This document shows, in pieces, positions 57,801 to 64,000 of a stretch of DNA of 64,000 nucleotides. The stretch spans positions 62,001 through 126,000 of the forward strand of contig JAGBRL010000069.1 in NCBI GenBank assembly GCA_017632345.1. Reading direction: 5' to 3'. The number at the start of each line of letters is the position of its first letter. Positions within the stretch are counted from its first letter, which is position 1. The position numbers were made by a program, and so were the translations under genes. The notes under the pieces were generated by a model that ran no database searches, was not told the DNA's origin, and saw only the letters and a program-made list of their open reading frames with translations. The DNA is from Paludibacteraceae bacterium (lineage in GTDB: Bacteria; Bacteroidota; Bacteroidia; Bacteroidales; Paludibacteraceae).

Positions 57801-60800
57801 CATCACAGTCCCATACTGGATTTATTCCACCCGGCTTCAAAGGATCTCTTATTTCAAAATAAGCACCCTCCTGATTGACTGGAATCAAAGCCGTAGGCAC
57901 ATCGCCCTTAACTATTTTAAATTCCGCCTCACAATTACCATCGACCTCAAGCGTCAGCTCTGGGTCCGGGCAATCGATAGGCACAGGTGTTGTTCCCCCT
58001 GTCACAATTATGCTCTGCGAACAAGTCTTCACATTGCCGCTTGCATCTTTAAACTCATATATCAGATTAGTTAATCCTACATAAAACTTGTTGTTTTCAA
58101 CCTCCTCAAACGATTTGACTGTTTTTCTTACAATTTTACCTTTATCATCAGGCCCTTCTATTGTAACAGACACAGTTATACCACCCTCACAATTATCCTT
58201 TACCTCTTTTGGCAATATTTCTCTTATGGACTCATTGTCAAAGAAGGTTCCCAAAGTACCGATATACTTTTTCGTTGTTGTTTGCCCCTGACCAGCACCA
58301 GCGCCAGGAACTTTTTCCTCCACATCTTCCTTTGTAGCGTATTTCAAGAACTCTTCAAGCTTACCTGTCTCCTTGTAATAGTTGGCAGTCACACGCACAG
58401 AAGGCAAAGACGAACAGTCAAAATACGGTTCTTCCTTATCCTTCACCGTGAAAGTCTGCACACAATCATCTACAGCCTGACCGTTCTTTTTCTTGAATCT
58501 CCAAATTATCTTATACGTATGGTTCACATGGAAGATAATTTCGTCCAATTTGTCGTTAGGAACCAACACAGAGTCTTTGTCGTCAACATCCTTGTACCAA
58601 ACTTCTGCATCATCCACTGTCAACACTTCGTTACCTCCTGAACATGGGTCCTCAGCCGATGGCAATTTGTCCAACTGCGCAATCAGACCTTTTACTGAAA
58701 GTCCGCAATAACCTGCTTTGTTAGCCACATCGCCAATAGCGGCAGGCGGACAGCTCAAGATCGGCTTACGGTCGTCAATAACCTCAATCTTCTGGTAACA
58801 ATACGTCTCATTGCCACGTTTATCATCAAAGATCCACTTGATATATGTAATACCAATTTTATAATTGGCGTTCAAATCAACTTTGGTGCTGTAGTTCAAA
58901 TTTTCCGGTTTTGACGAAGGACTAGATGCTTCCGCTCTACCGCCATAAATACCGGTAATAGTTCCGTCAACGCCGTTCAGGTCTTTCAGCACCGGAGCCG
59001 ACAACTCTGGCAAAGAGCCTTTGTCATACTCTGGCTGAGCCTCGCAACCCGGCTGCCAAGATGTTTTTGTGATATGTCCTTTTATATCATCACAATTGAT
59101 ATTTGGAGGCGTAACATCCTTAATGTTAATCACTCTTTCACAATAAGAGGTGATTCCGCAACCATCTATTATAGTATATTTATACTTCCTTACACCGATA
59201 GGGAAACGGAATTTGTACTTAGCTGCGGACACCTTTCCACTTCGAATATCCAACCAATCGAGATATCTCAACTCATAAGATTTGCCCTCCGCCTCAATTT
59301 TAACAGTCGGATTCGGGTCACAACCTTCTTCTATTTTGAACCCGTCTTTCAAATCTGCAATAGTGAGCACCGTATCCTTCTGAGTAGGACCAAGTTCCAC
59401 AATCTGCGTATCGCTTACAGGCGAACAAGTCGTTGACATATTTTCGACTTTGACTCTGTAATTTCCCACTACAGGCGCTGATGGACAGCCAACAAAATCA
59501 CTAATTATTACTTTCCCATTCTTATCTTTTATTTCATCAATCTGAACCTTCGCTCTCAGAGTGATATTATAAAGTTGCTCTGCTGTCTTATTGTCACACA
59601 CATTGGCCTGCACCATATCTATACGGGCAGTACTACCATCCCCTTGCGGTGTTATAACATCATCACCTCCTGAATCAGAAGACCATTCGTAGATGTATTT
59701 ATAACCATTTTCAACTCTACCCATCGTAGAGACTGCTTTAATATAATGTTCATCATTAGATGCACAAAGAAATTTATCTTCCTCTTTAACATCACCTTCA
59801 TATCCCTGCAATTGAAGTTCTAGGCTTGGAGACATGATTGCATATATCTCATAAGTCACCTCCTCATAATTCTGCCAAACATTTGTACCTGTCACCAATT
59901 TAGACGGCTTTGCAATTAACTTATAAACACCAGAACCATATTGCCAAGGCAATTTCAATCTAACCTTATCCGCTTTCACACCAACAACACTACTAACAAG
60001 AGTATCGTTAGGATTATCATTGTCTATATCCAACCCACCTATGGTGTCACCACTAGGAGCAACCAACGTCCAAACATAACGCACGTTTTCGTTCACATCC
60101 ACTGGATTCACAGTATAAACAAACTCTTCTGATGTAGGGATGCAGACACTTTTCTGCCCTATGATTTCTGTAATCTTAACCGCCCCACAATTTTCACCAG
60201 AAACAAAGAAATTCAACGGCTTCAAATCTGAATTTTTATTATCCCTTACTCGATAATAAATCTTACCCACTTTTGTAGAAGGAATACAAACAGAAGAATA
60301 TTGAGTTCCCTTGTATGAAATGCCATCAATTTCTAACGTTTTCCATGTTTTTCCATCCGGCTGCAATTCCTCCCAATGATATTCAGCTCCAAATGGGAAT
60401 CCTGCGGCATTAACTTCTTTACACACTTCTCCACCCGTACAAATTGCATCTGACGTCATACAAACAGACTCCATTTCTGCAGAAATGTAATCCACTGCCA
60501 TATGAAAACAAGTTCCCCACTGCTCAAAACGAGGCTTCATTGTAAAGGTTGAGTTCGGATTTTTATTTTTCAAATCAAATTTACCATAAAAACGAATGTC
60601 AACCCTCAGCAGTTTGCCATTCAGCTCACTTTTACATAACAAATCTTTTAAGTGAATAAAATCAAACGATTTATCCACCGACTTTTCTCCTAACAATTTT
60701 CCTGTTGCATCATCATATACATAAATTTCAGCATGGTCAGCATTCATGTAAAAGTTACCAACAGAACCTTCACCAGTCTCCAATTTCACAGACATACTAC

Positions 60801-61641
60801 CACAATCATCACAACCGCCCACCTTCTTAACATATGTTCTCATCAACATTCGATAGTATTTCATATCCCAGATAGTATCCTGCTTAGTAGCACCATACAT
60901 TTTAAATGTATAAGAGAAAGGAGCTCCATTAATCTCTTGTCCATTACTAAACCAATAGTAATTATTATATTTTGACGAGGCCGTATCAGCCTTAGGACGA
61001 CTACCTGTCCCAAAATACGCTTCAAAATCATTGGAAATCTCACCATTTTTGCAGTCCAATATCTTAACTGTCACATTGCTTTCATGAAAATAACTCTCAA
61101 CTTTAGCCGGATCATCCAACCAATTACCATCCACCGTTACCGATGAAGACGTTCCCCTTCCTATAACATTAAAGTCTGTTCCGTTAAAATACTCTCCTGT
61201 TGACGAAACACGACATTCCCTCGGACAATCTGTAGTATTCTTTACCTCCACAGTAACAGCTTTGGTCAAATCAAAAGGCTCATCATTCGCAATAGCCGCA
61301 AATACCATATCCTTACCATCTGCATCCATTGGAATTATCGCCTTTGCACTCTTATACCCTTCATTGTCATATACGGCATACACATCAGACCCCCAAGGCT
61401 CAAAACTACCATTCCCCGCCTTGACATAAAAGTCCACTCCTCTTATATTATCAGGGAAACCCGTCGCCTTCAAATATATTGGAGTTCTCGAACAAGCCTC
61501 TTTCATGTCCGCCGTTATAGTTTGAGCATAACCCGCCACAGACAACGTGCAAAGCAGCGTCGCCACAGTCAACTTAAAAAACGCTCCCCAACTGCGTTTT
61601 TTCTCAAACTTACCACTCTCTTTGAATAAAAATAAACTCAT
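48820..61641 (-). CDS. Giant repeat surface protein with type B (gliding-motility) T9SS C-terminal domain
   Basis: 4273 residues in one intact frame of 12.8 kb. An N-terminal signal anchor (about 20-40, FFKLTVATLLCTLSVAGYAQ) precedes a unique region to about 820. Then about 26 HYR-like beta-sandwich units follow, counted by eye, each near 75-110 residues and opening with a xxDCDxL-type Cys-Asp motif, then DxCTxxxVPGxGxRxDG, a YPxGxTxIxWxFxD core and CxQxVxVxD. After a further unique part comes the type B T9SS domain at the end (ITPYVKDGMNDEFMPGYSVRIFNRYGQMLF-like, last 75 residues), which directs export through SprA. Every unit carries several cysteines. Likely an adhesin or stalk; no ligand is recognisable. 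Own strong terminator. Confidence 0.9.
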   Translation of the reverse strand: MSLFLFKESGKFEKKRSWGAFFKLTVATLLCTLSVAGYAQTITADMKEACSRTPIYLKATGFPDNIRGVDFYVKAGNGSFEPWGSDVYAVYDNEGYKSAKAIIPMDADGKDMVFAAIANDEPFDLTKAVTVEVKNTTDCPRECRVSSTGEYFNGTDFNVIGRGTSSSVTVDGNWLDDPAKVESYFHESNVTVKILDCKNGEISNDFEAYFGTGSRPKADTASSKYNNYYWFSNGQEINGAPFSYTFKMYGATKQDTIWDMKYYRMLMRTYVKKVGGCDDCGSMSVKLETGEGSVGNFYMNADHAEIYVYDDATGKLLGEKSVDKSFDFIHLKDLLCKSELNGKLLRVDIRFYGKFDLKNKNPNSTFTMKPRFEQWGTCFHMAVDYISAEMESVCMTSDAICTGGEVCKEVNAAGFPFGAEYHWEELQPDGKTWKTLEIDGISYKGTQYSSVCIPSTKVGKIYYRVRDNKNSDLKPLNFFVSGENCGAVKITEIIGQKSVCIPTSEEFVYTVNPVDVNENVRYVWTLVAPSGDTIGGLDIDNDNPNDTLVSSVVGVKADKVRLKLPWQYGSGVYKLIAKPSKLVTGTNVWQNYEEVTYEIYAIMSPSLELQLQGYEGDVKEEDKFLCASNDEHYIKAVSTMGRVENGYKYIYEWSSDSGGDDVITPQGDGSTARIDMVQANVCDNKTAEQLYNITLRAKVQIDEIKDKNGKVIISDFVGCPSAPVVGNYRVKVENMSTTCSPVSDTQIVELGPTQKDTVLTIADLKDGFKIEEGCDPNPTVKIEAEGKSYELRYLDWLDIRSGKVSAAKYKFRFPIGVRKYKYTIIDGCGITSYCERVINIKDVTPPNINCDDIKGHITKTSWQPGCEAQPEYDKGSLPELSAPVLKDLNGVDGTITGIYGGRAEASSPSSKPENLNYSTKVDLNANYKIGITYIKWIFDDKRGNETYCYQKIEVIDDRKPILSCPPAAIGDVANKAGYCGLSVKGLIAQLDKLPSAEDPCSGGNEVLTVDDAEVWYKDVDDKDSVLVPNDKLDEIIFHVNHTYKIIWRFKKKNGQAVDDCVQTFTVKDKEEPYFDCSSLPSVRVTANYYKETGKLEEFLKYATKEDVEEKVPGAGAGQGQTTTKKYIGTLGTFFDNESIREILPKEVKDNCEGGITVSVTIEGPDDKGKIVRKTVKSFEEVENNKFYVGLTNLIYEFKDASGNVKTCSQSIIVTGGTTPVPIDCPDPELTLEVDGNCEAEFKIVKGDVPTALIPVNQEGAYFEIRDPLKPGGINPVWDCDDMVKYFPDNLDELNKMKPLRPGVSSMIGFICEKFNGKDGDWDKFLKSPENKWNSWSDAGDWGDVITASGSMTNVVDTIGYPYEVELINLKTGESEVVKNPYGPDESVPTKFLVPRIWNGGTGVKCNDESQRHICASSDVKLKNNFPAEIMNLKLKAGEYRLVYRFEDVQGGQRKDSCEVKVHVVDKIAPSIECGDWTNKGTFYANENCEVPFNEVPWFKKPSLDDLNATDNCGSRSELTLSWEREHNNLEITSEDAFKNNFKLGTTVVTYIVKDTSGNEATCVQEIIVVDTLGPSVNCDNYKDLNVVTGDNCQTPADVVVKAGLVTPVIEDEKCSPTGKDIVATGTRSDGKDIFKDPYPLGETVITWVFEDGIGNKSVCEQSVIVKDNRPPDKAVCDEIKDKVLNLAPGVCVATEDMVEVFLGKHETEDDCDTVIVGVPYVFNGETSKLDGLYDKFKKDTTYKIVWLFTDKGGNTARCEHDLTIKDTTPPDNSNICPEPKKSVNAETVCELTFGELNLPMLSLEDKCDGTLVADLYGDVLSYQDGKAVYTEYKNSELEGLSYPVGIHYFKWVFTDKGGNESVCEMELEVKDKIKPKDVCKGLPTDTLHITVSDDKCATDAAEVLDKFTIPVVIDECDSMMAGSSWRPIDPIVKRYYEGELERGEDGLPYDFLTWDDNPFKLGVTEIRFIYIDNSKNIDSCSVYVSIEDKTAPVFDCDKISPNPIKPVAKEGSCEVAFNEIKFGEYYAKDNCSEQMFKGEIWADMGNVLDVNTLKFAVGDTITLYWMFVDNDGNKRRCPQVIIPMHDAMPNFDCNSLTQYEGLAKEGACYVNAADLNLPVPIAKDSCMPDTTFYGIGTREDGKLMTDPFPTGTTVVNWAFVSPYNLKDTLVCPQEVFVKGNNEFDFDCDTLVPTLLDTVADCNESEDAHMKIEIPKVADPCADPSSEEYWRVGVGERSDRRPLDDGYPLGVTTITWTFTDFTGNVTKTCNQDFIVKTSMSMNAPCESLLKDTIKREVPKGECKIGWSTVGNVNKPATKNPCWGQDIVGDGYVMFGNRLVPIDEMGEQDSLYIGITKIMWIFKDETGILVDPIDTCFQNIQVGDVNQLPVDCDNMPDKVFRLKPEDCEISAEEVVIYAPEVIDLCTNKVIIPDTTRSSGKKMDDVFSVGVDTISWEYSFGNQLIVCNQVITVKDSMAPLFNCDDLDTIRLASLPELCYITGDVVADSLGNPFALEACTKDTIYGVATDTLGNKLPTRYAVGDTFIVKWTFVDTVINEIPKICYQAILVTGDQKPVFNCDDLKVIEKQVEGCKLDAAAVDFPTPVAKDYCTQKDVPGVGYQLTAEGDTLPLISDYPLGKTQVMWVFDSPFSSASDTCYQTVHVRTKQPIVFNCDSLKNDTIRVDVENGFCFVPFDSIKIDQLYAINPCTKDSIAGVKKRSDGESFSSVYRLGETKIEWTFTDTTGTLVDTFHNCFQVVIVEDINKPMVDCEDYPDTLVLLDEKDCFITAEDLNIESTVKPVFDLCSGAEFVPEHPETGAKGPYRTSGKLMTDNYELGTDTIVYYYNFTMRAPAECRQVVTVKDTIAPNFDCETLDKELRLVTAEGLCDVDFVGVDTMLPKPVATIDCIVDENGDKKEVPGVFELIDVKTDNTLEYNENLKLKVGDTVKVVWTFFNDTFNTKPLNCEQQIVVLGSAAPVFDCDSLGNAPVVKTTTNCKSVTLGSAEIITPVATDSCTGIPVPGKGVRLDGGDLYGAYPVGNTVIRWYFESPLSVKSDSCDQNVIVKGDWEPNIDCSTLTDITVQSVQCVPVSASEVDVPVPNAKDSCTRDLVPGRGVRLDGKELTDEYPVGKTVIRWYFESPYSVKTDSCDQNVIVKGDIEPEFDCAKMSEVPLLTYISGCDTILDTAVIKTPYALDACTKDSVPGVGVRADGGDLYGTYNVGYTTITWTFTSSYSSAVVTCDQQVLVQSDSMRLELHCDEDVAGNKILDTIEVSISEGECFVDGKTIDLRPPFAINPCTKDTIVAVGVRKDGGVLDGPYFASTEIRWIMKDLSSTLKDSVDTCFQYVKIGDSDEPIVDCDQIAMKDTTVYFAPENCTVDASEINLNVEKVFNPCDKTEMTPTVTRVSGKNLDAVYEIGTDTVVWTYQFKYANEFVTYESDFVCKKAVTVEDTVAPAVKCYPENADTIKVTLYVGKGVAFDSVAKLGLVKPDVLFECSDISKVTTDLSLVLNDKVQTETDTFRFGTTKVTWLVKDSSGNVDSSCVKYVIVEDLVPPVLNCPDNPDKGRVYECLANVPAPLTEKEFFDKGGFVDVPEKVKEGSFSVRDTMIGSPCDSMLVQRYYSVVDLSNRVIECGEGHYFYVYDNVGPVIQLDAVKEVLSCSEEIPVAPDTVWAIDNCGDSILAVMTEENDRVLSPDSCDYYNYDIVRTWMAFDSCGNAATAVTHKYEIRDTLAPRFIKPEGWLDTLRATNIGYQCKFKVPDFVVTVKGNVEDNCVENLDNIIITQEPPVGDTIAESMDVKVYIKDLCGNTEVIDCYVEVQDRKEIVKLEAFDVDSCVSDDAIVDLDAKSVVNYSGHIWRQVFGKWYSYTSRIFVDYYRGDVAAENLIYSNNKFTYGDDLKLDDKEALKLSRRSKSGRYAVVAMDTVAFCKDTAYFDVRLYERPRVSLDTGSIVVCEYDSIPLFQKDDTLSHRYNVCIDDMGAPITEEGWMLDGVVYKSKDSVYYTGTQRDLAYYADNRCGRTTSEDSYFFVCGGAQDYSAIDSFELLGNSRELLDLWRAEKLKSVDSIVVNVRERYKIDELVLTTKPQDKARVWRGEDADLVLKTNYKPLTYYWYRVEGLYDGRYGIEYDELGDVKTKYDNPMDVDDELLAVTHSFEIDEPFKYHVSQAMDTSMYYVVVTDSVCPALPSNLVRMDVLDQLPTAITPYVKDGMNDEFMPGYSVRIFNRYGQMLFEGEDGWDGTYRGMMADPGVYYYEVTMKNGVVNKGTVEVVKIE
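51900..52720 (-). repeat. Recently duplicated coding repeats, period about 273 bp, in the giant gene
   Basis: Three successive units are close at the DNA level. CGTAAAGGTCACCGCC occurs at about 52006 and again at about 52551, 545 bp (two periods) apart, and ACTTTC(A/G)AAGTACCAGCGGATAAC at about 52230 and 52504 (one period). Each unit encodes 91 residues. Confidence 0.7.
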
Positions 61642-61862
61642 AACCGTATAATTCTAAATACCCTATATTATCAATTAAACGCACTTGGTCACACGCAAAA
61701 AAATCACGTCCTACCAAAACAACAGACATGTCTGCTAATTTTTCCGTCCAAAACTCTTCAGAATCAAGATTCCCAACAGGAACATAAACTCTGACTCTTC
61801 ATTTCCAGTCCAACTTATCGCAACTCATTGTCTATCAGAATATTAGATTTAACAAACCATTC

Positions 61863-61870
61863 CAAACCTA
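61863..61870 (-). promoter_or_regulatory. Possible -7 element of the giant gene
   Basis: Minus-strand TAGGTTTG matches TAnnTTTG and would give a leader of about 215 nt. No TTG at -33 spacing, so weak. Confidence 0.3.
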
Positions 61871-62041
61871 ATTTCATGCGCTAAAATTAATATTTATTGC
61901 CTAAATAAAGAAAATTTTCAAAGAAAAAATAAAAAAAATTCAGCAAAAGAGAACAAACCACAAGTACCACAGTCTCTAAAAAAAACATAGACAGACACAC
62001 AAAACATGTCGCAAAACAGAAAAAGTGAGACTTAAAAACAA

Positions 62042-62060
62042 GGCGGGCACAAAACCCGCC
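62042..62060 (-). terminator. Intrinsic terminator of rubrerythrin
   Basis: Minus-strand stem GGCGGG/CCCGCC (62060-62055 with 62047-62042) followed by TTGTTTTTAAG. Confidence 0.7.
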
Positions 62061-62066
62061 ACTGTC

Positions 62067-62645
62067 TTAATAGTTTGTTTTTTTCACTTCAAAATAAGCC
62101 TGAGAATGCTTGCAAGCAGGACACGATTCAGGCGCGTTTGTGTCAGTAATCACAAAACCGCAGTTACGGCACATCCACTCCACCTTTTCCGGCTTAGAGA
62201 AAACTGTTTTATTCTTGATATTTTCAAGAAGCGCTCTGTAACGGTCTTCATGATTTTTTTCTGCTATGCAGATATTGCGGTACATATCCGCTATTTCAGG
62301 GAAACCTTCCTCATCCGCCTCTTTTGCGAATTTAGGGTAAGCTTCCGACCACTCCTCGTTTTCTCCACATGCGGCAGCAAGCAAGTTTTGTTCTGTCGTG
62401 CCAATCACTCCGGCAGGGAACATTGCGCAAATTTCAACTTCTCCGCCTTCCAAGAACTTAAACATCTTCTTAGCATGTTCCTTTTCCTGATCTGCAGTTT
62501 CCGCAAAAATTCCGGCAACCTGCTCATAACCCTCTTTCTTTGCCACACTTGCAAAATAAGTGTAACGATTTCTCGCCTGAGATTCACCTGCAAAAGAGGT
62601 CAAAAGATTTTTCTCAGTTTTTGTTCCTTTAATACTTTTAGCCAT
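62067..62645 (-). CDS. Rubrerythrin
   Basis: 192-residue non-haem iron peroxidase that protects anaerobes from hydrogen peroxide. The N-terminal ferritin-like four-helix domain holds the diiron ligands (GESQARNRYTYFASVAKKEGYEQV, ADQEKEHAKKMFKFL with ExxH, and IADMYRNICIAEKNHEDRY with ExxH); the C-terminal rubredoxin-like domain has CRNCG (near 164) and CPACKHSQAYFEV (near 180). Typical length. Monocistronic, consistent with an anaerobic host. Confidence 0.96.
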   Translation of the reverse strand: MAKSIKGTKTEKNLLTSFAGESQARNRYTYFASVAKKEGYEQVAGIFAETADQEKEHAKKMFKFLEGGEVEICAMFPAGVIGTTEQNLLAAACGENEEWSEAYPKFAKEADEEGFPEIADMYRNICIAEKNHEDRYRALLENIKNKTVFSKPEKVEWMCRNCGFVITDTNAPESCPACKHSQAYFEVKKTNY

Positions 62646-62685
62646 AAGTGTTTACAATAAAATTTAACTAATATAATAACAACTA

Positions 62686-62714
62686 AGCACCAACGCAATA
62701 ACTGCTATGGTGCT
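62686..62714 (-). terminator. Hairpin after the MORN-repeat gene
   Basis: AGCACCA/TGGTGCT (62686-62692 with 62708-62714), followed on the minus strand by TAGTTGTTATTATATT; a T-tract of moderate quality. Confidence 0.45.
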
Positions 62715-62765
62715 CAATTATGTGTATAGACTCTCATCTGCATTCTGAAGAAATTGTTCTTGTTA

Positions 62766-63233
62766 TCAATTCTTCTTCTTTCTTTCGATGCTAATTTCTT
62801 CTATAAGTTCACTATCCTCAAATATACCTGTCTGTCTTGTTCCCGAAGCAAAGATGTAAACGCCCTGTCCATTGCGCTTGCCGTTCTTGAACTCTCCTTC
62901 ATAACGGTCTCCTGTAGCAAATGTGTAAACACCCTTTCCTTCCGGCACTCCGTTCACGAAGTCGCCTGTGTAGATGTCGCCTGTAGGATAAGTGTAAGTA
63001 CCCTGTCCATGACGTTTTCCTGCTACAAACTCGCCGACATACTTAGCACCTGATTTATAAGTATAAGTGCCCTTGCCGTCAAACTGGCCATCCTTGAACG
63101 TACCGTTGTACACTTCGCCGTCTTCAAACGTATAAACACCTTTGCCGTTACGGCACTTGCCCTTGCACTGCGCGAAAGCGTCAGCACCTGCAAAAATCAG
63201 AACTATAGAGAATAGTAATAATTTAGCTTTCAT
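62766..63233 (-). CDS. Secreted MORN-repeat protein
   Basis: 155 residues with signal peptide MKAKLLLFSIVLIFAGADAFAQ, then about five MORN repeats of 23 residues (GVYTFEDGEVYNGTFKDGQFDGK, GTYTYKSGAKYVGEFVAGKRHGQ, GTYTYPTGDIYTGDFVNGVPEGK, GVYTFATGDRYEGEFKNGKRNGQ, GVYIFASGTRQTG) and a short charged tail. MORN repeats form beta-hairpin ribbons used in protein or lipid contacts. Partner unknown. A good promoter lies 65 bp upstream. Confidence 0.9.
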   Translation of the reverse strand: MKAKLLLFSIVLIFAGADAFAQCKGKCRNGKGVYTFEDGEVYNGTFKDGQFDGKGTYTYKSGAKYVGEFVAGKRHGQGTYTYPTGDIYTGDFVNGVPEGKGVYTFATGDRYEGEFKNGKRNGQGVYIFASGTRQTGIFEDSELIEEISIERKKKN

Positions 63234-63874
63234 ATATTTTTTACTTTAATTTTCAAACAAATCAGACCCGACAAAACGGTCTCGAACAACTTGCCGACAA
63301 ATATAAAAAAGATTATCAAAAAAAGCAACTTAATTTAATATTTTTCTTGTAAAAAAAACGTGGCATTTTCTAAAAAATCATTAATCACAAATATCCAACA
63401 CTATAATTTTCAAAACTTAGCAAGAAAAAGTTTAATTCAAATACCACAAGCCACCGTCTTTCAGGCAGAAAGATGGCAAGTTTCAAAAGGACCTTGGTAC
63501 TGCCCTCCAGGCAGCGGCTCCTGAGCATCTCTTTCCCGAGACTTCGTTCCGGGTTACTCTCGCTGTGCTCTGGTGCTGCCTTTCAGGCGGGAAGAATGCA
63601 AGGCGGGAAGCCAGAACTTTTAAGCGAAAGAGCCGCGAACCGAAGCTGGGCGCTAAAAAAGCATTGTTCAGCAGCGAGTAACGTCACCCAGCCTACTTTT
63701 GCTCAGACTGAACACTTTCACGAAAATAGACCTCGAAAAGTGGCTGAACGAACCATTCACACCTCCTCCGGACACGTCCATAATTACATAGGGGGATTCT
63801 GGCAACATTTTTCACAAAGTATTGAAACTCTGTGCGATACTTCATGCTTTAAAAATATTTAGGACAATATTGAT
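63234..63874. other. Long non-coding region with a GC-richer, palindrome-rich block
   Basis: 641 bp. The first 200 bp are AT-rich and carry the MORN promoter. From about 63440 to 63810 the base composition becomes clearly richer in G and C. Three related short palindromes occur: CCGTCTTTCAGGCAG (about 63456), CTGCCCTCCAGGCAG (about 63499) and CTGCCTTTCAGGCGG (about 63573). A 129-codon plus-strand frame here is Ser/Arg/His-rich without features; I take the block as a non-coding dispersed repeat. Confidence 0.5.
63298..63328 (-). promoter_or_regulatory. Promoter of the MORN-repeat gene
   Basis: Minus-strand TTG (63328-63326), 20-nt spacer, TATATTTG (63305-63298). Confidence 0.6.
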
Positions 63875-64000
63875 TCAAGGTAACAATTCAACTTGTGCCT
63901 TGATTTTTCCATTGGCTATATTCTCCTCGATCTTGGCTAACATTGCTTGGCGGTTAGAGAAAACAGATGTCAAATTGTTCTTCCAATCATCTAATTTTCC
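63875..64000 (-). CDS. C-terminal end of an unrecognised protein, cut by window end
   Basis: The last 41 codons of a minus-strand gene, ending in TGA at 63877-63875. The visible peptide includes SNRQAMLAKIEENIANGKIK and looks alpha-helical, perhaps coiled coil. The rest lies outside the window, so no function can be given. Confidence 0.55.
   Translation of the reverse strand, partial: GKLDDWKNNLTSVFSNRQAMLAKIEENIANGKIKAQVELLP

Larger units (their letters stand above)
61642..62066. other. Region upstream of the giant gene
   Basis: 425 bp, AT-rich, no ORF. It contains a perfect 10-bp palindrome AGACATGTCT (about 61724-61733), a -7-like TAGGTTTG on the minus strand (61870-61863) and the rubrerythrin terminator at its right end. 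Confidence 0.5.

Noticed and set aside
63473..63862. 129-codon plus-strand frame in the GC-richer block
   Set aside because: No signal peptide, domain or neighbour support, and the DNA is full of short palindromes; better explained as a non-coding repeat.

Overview
The window comes from a chromosome of the Bacteroidota, most likely order Bacteroidales. It encodes the type IX secretion translocon SprA and two proteins with T9SS sorting domains (one type A-like, one type B/gliding-motility type). It also has an ExbB/ExbD cluster with duplicated ExbD, a DUF4271-hemD / rnpA-yidD neighbourhood, and many TAnnTTTG promoter -7 elements typical of this phylum. Species cannot be named from the sequence alone.

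Layout. 1-2760: a minus-strand operon reading paaK, ACT-domain protein, a 40-residue symporter accessory protein, and a sodium:solute symporter cut by the window edge; together these look like uptake and CoA activation of an aromatic acid. 2971-8599: trpS, xerD, a FadL-like outer membrane protein, a low-complexity Ser/Arg/His-rich secreted protein, and prmA. 8666-12269: a Wza-Wzz polysaccharide export pair. 12668-22809: ruvA, the 7.5-kb sprA, and an MlaE/MlaF lipid-transport pair with a small membrane protein. 22888-26814: a type III restriction-modification module (mod, res) behind a strongly structured 190-nt leader that looks like an attenuator. 26865-29778: an operon of a UbiA-family DPPR-synthase-like enzyme, a HAD phosphatase and a GT-C-like membrane protein, which may build and use a polyprenyl-phosphate pentose donor. 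30022-33916: a candidate small RNA, yidD, rnpA, hemD, DUF4271 and ispD. 33928-36290: recG and tRNA-Thr(CGT). 36412-38994: ExbD, ExbD, an orphan membrane protein, ExbB and tRNA-Ser(GGA). 39213-46244: TatD, a TPR protein, a GH9 glycosidase and lepA. 46356-61641: two T9SS cargo proteins, a 629-residue beta-helix protein and a 4273-residue repeat protein occupying 20 percent of the window. 62067-64000: rubrerythrin, a MORN-repeat protein, a non-coding palindrome-rich block, and the C-terminus of an unrecognised gene.

The best candidates for undescribed biology are non-coding. They are the switch-like leader of the restriction system (22902-23090), a promoter-to-terminator small RNA (30022-30123), a 122-bp element bounded by perfect 17-bp inverted repeats (44273-44394), and an interleaved-stem (pseudoknot) motif between two convergent genes (42362-42432). 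Among proteins, the UbiA-HAD-GT-C operon and the giant expanding-repeat surface protein stand out. All structure calls were made by eye; no folding or database search was run.
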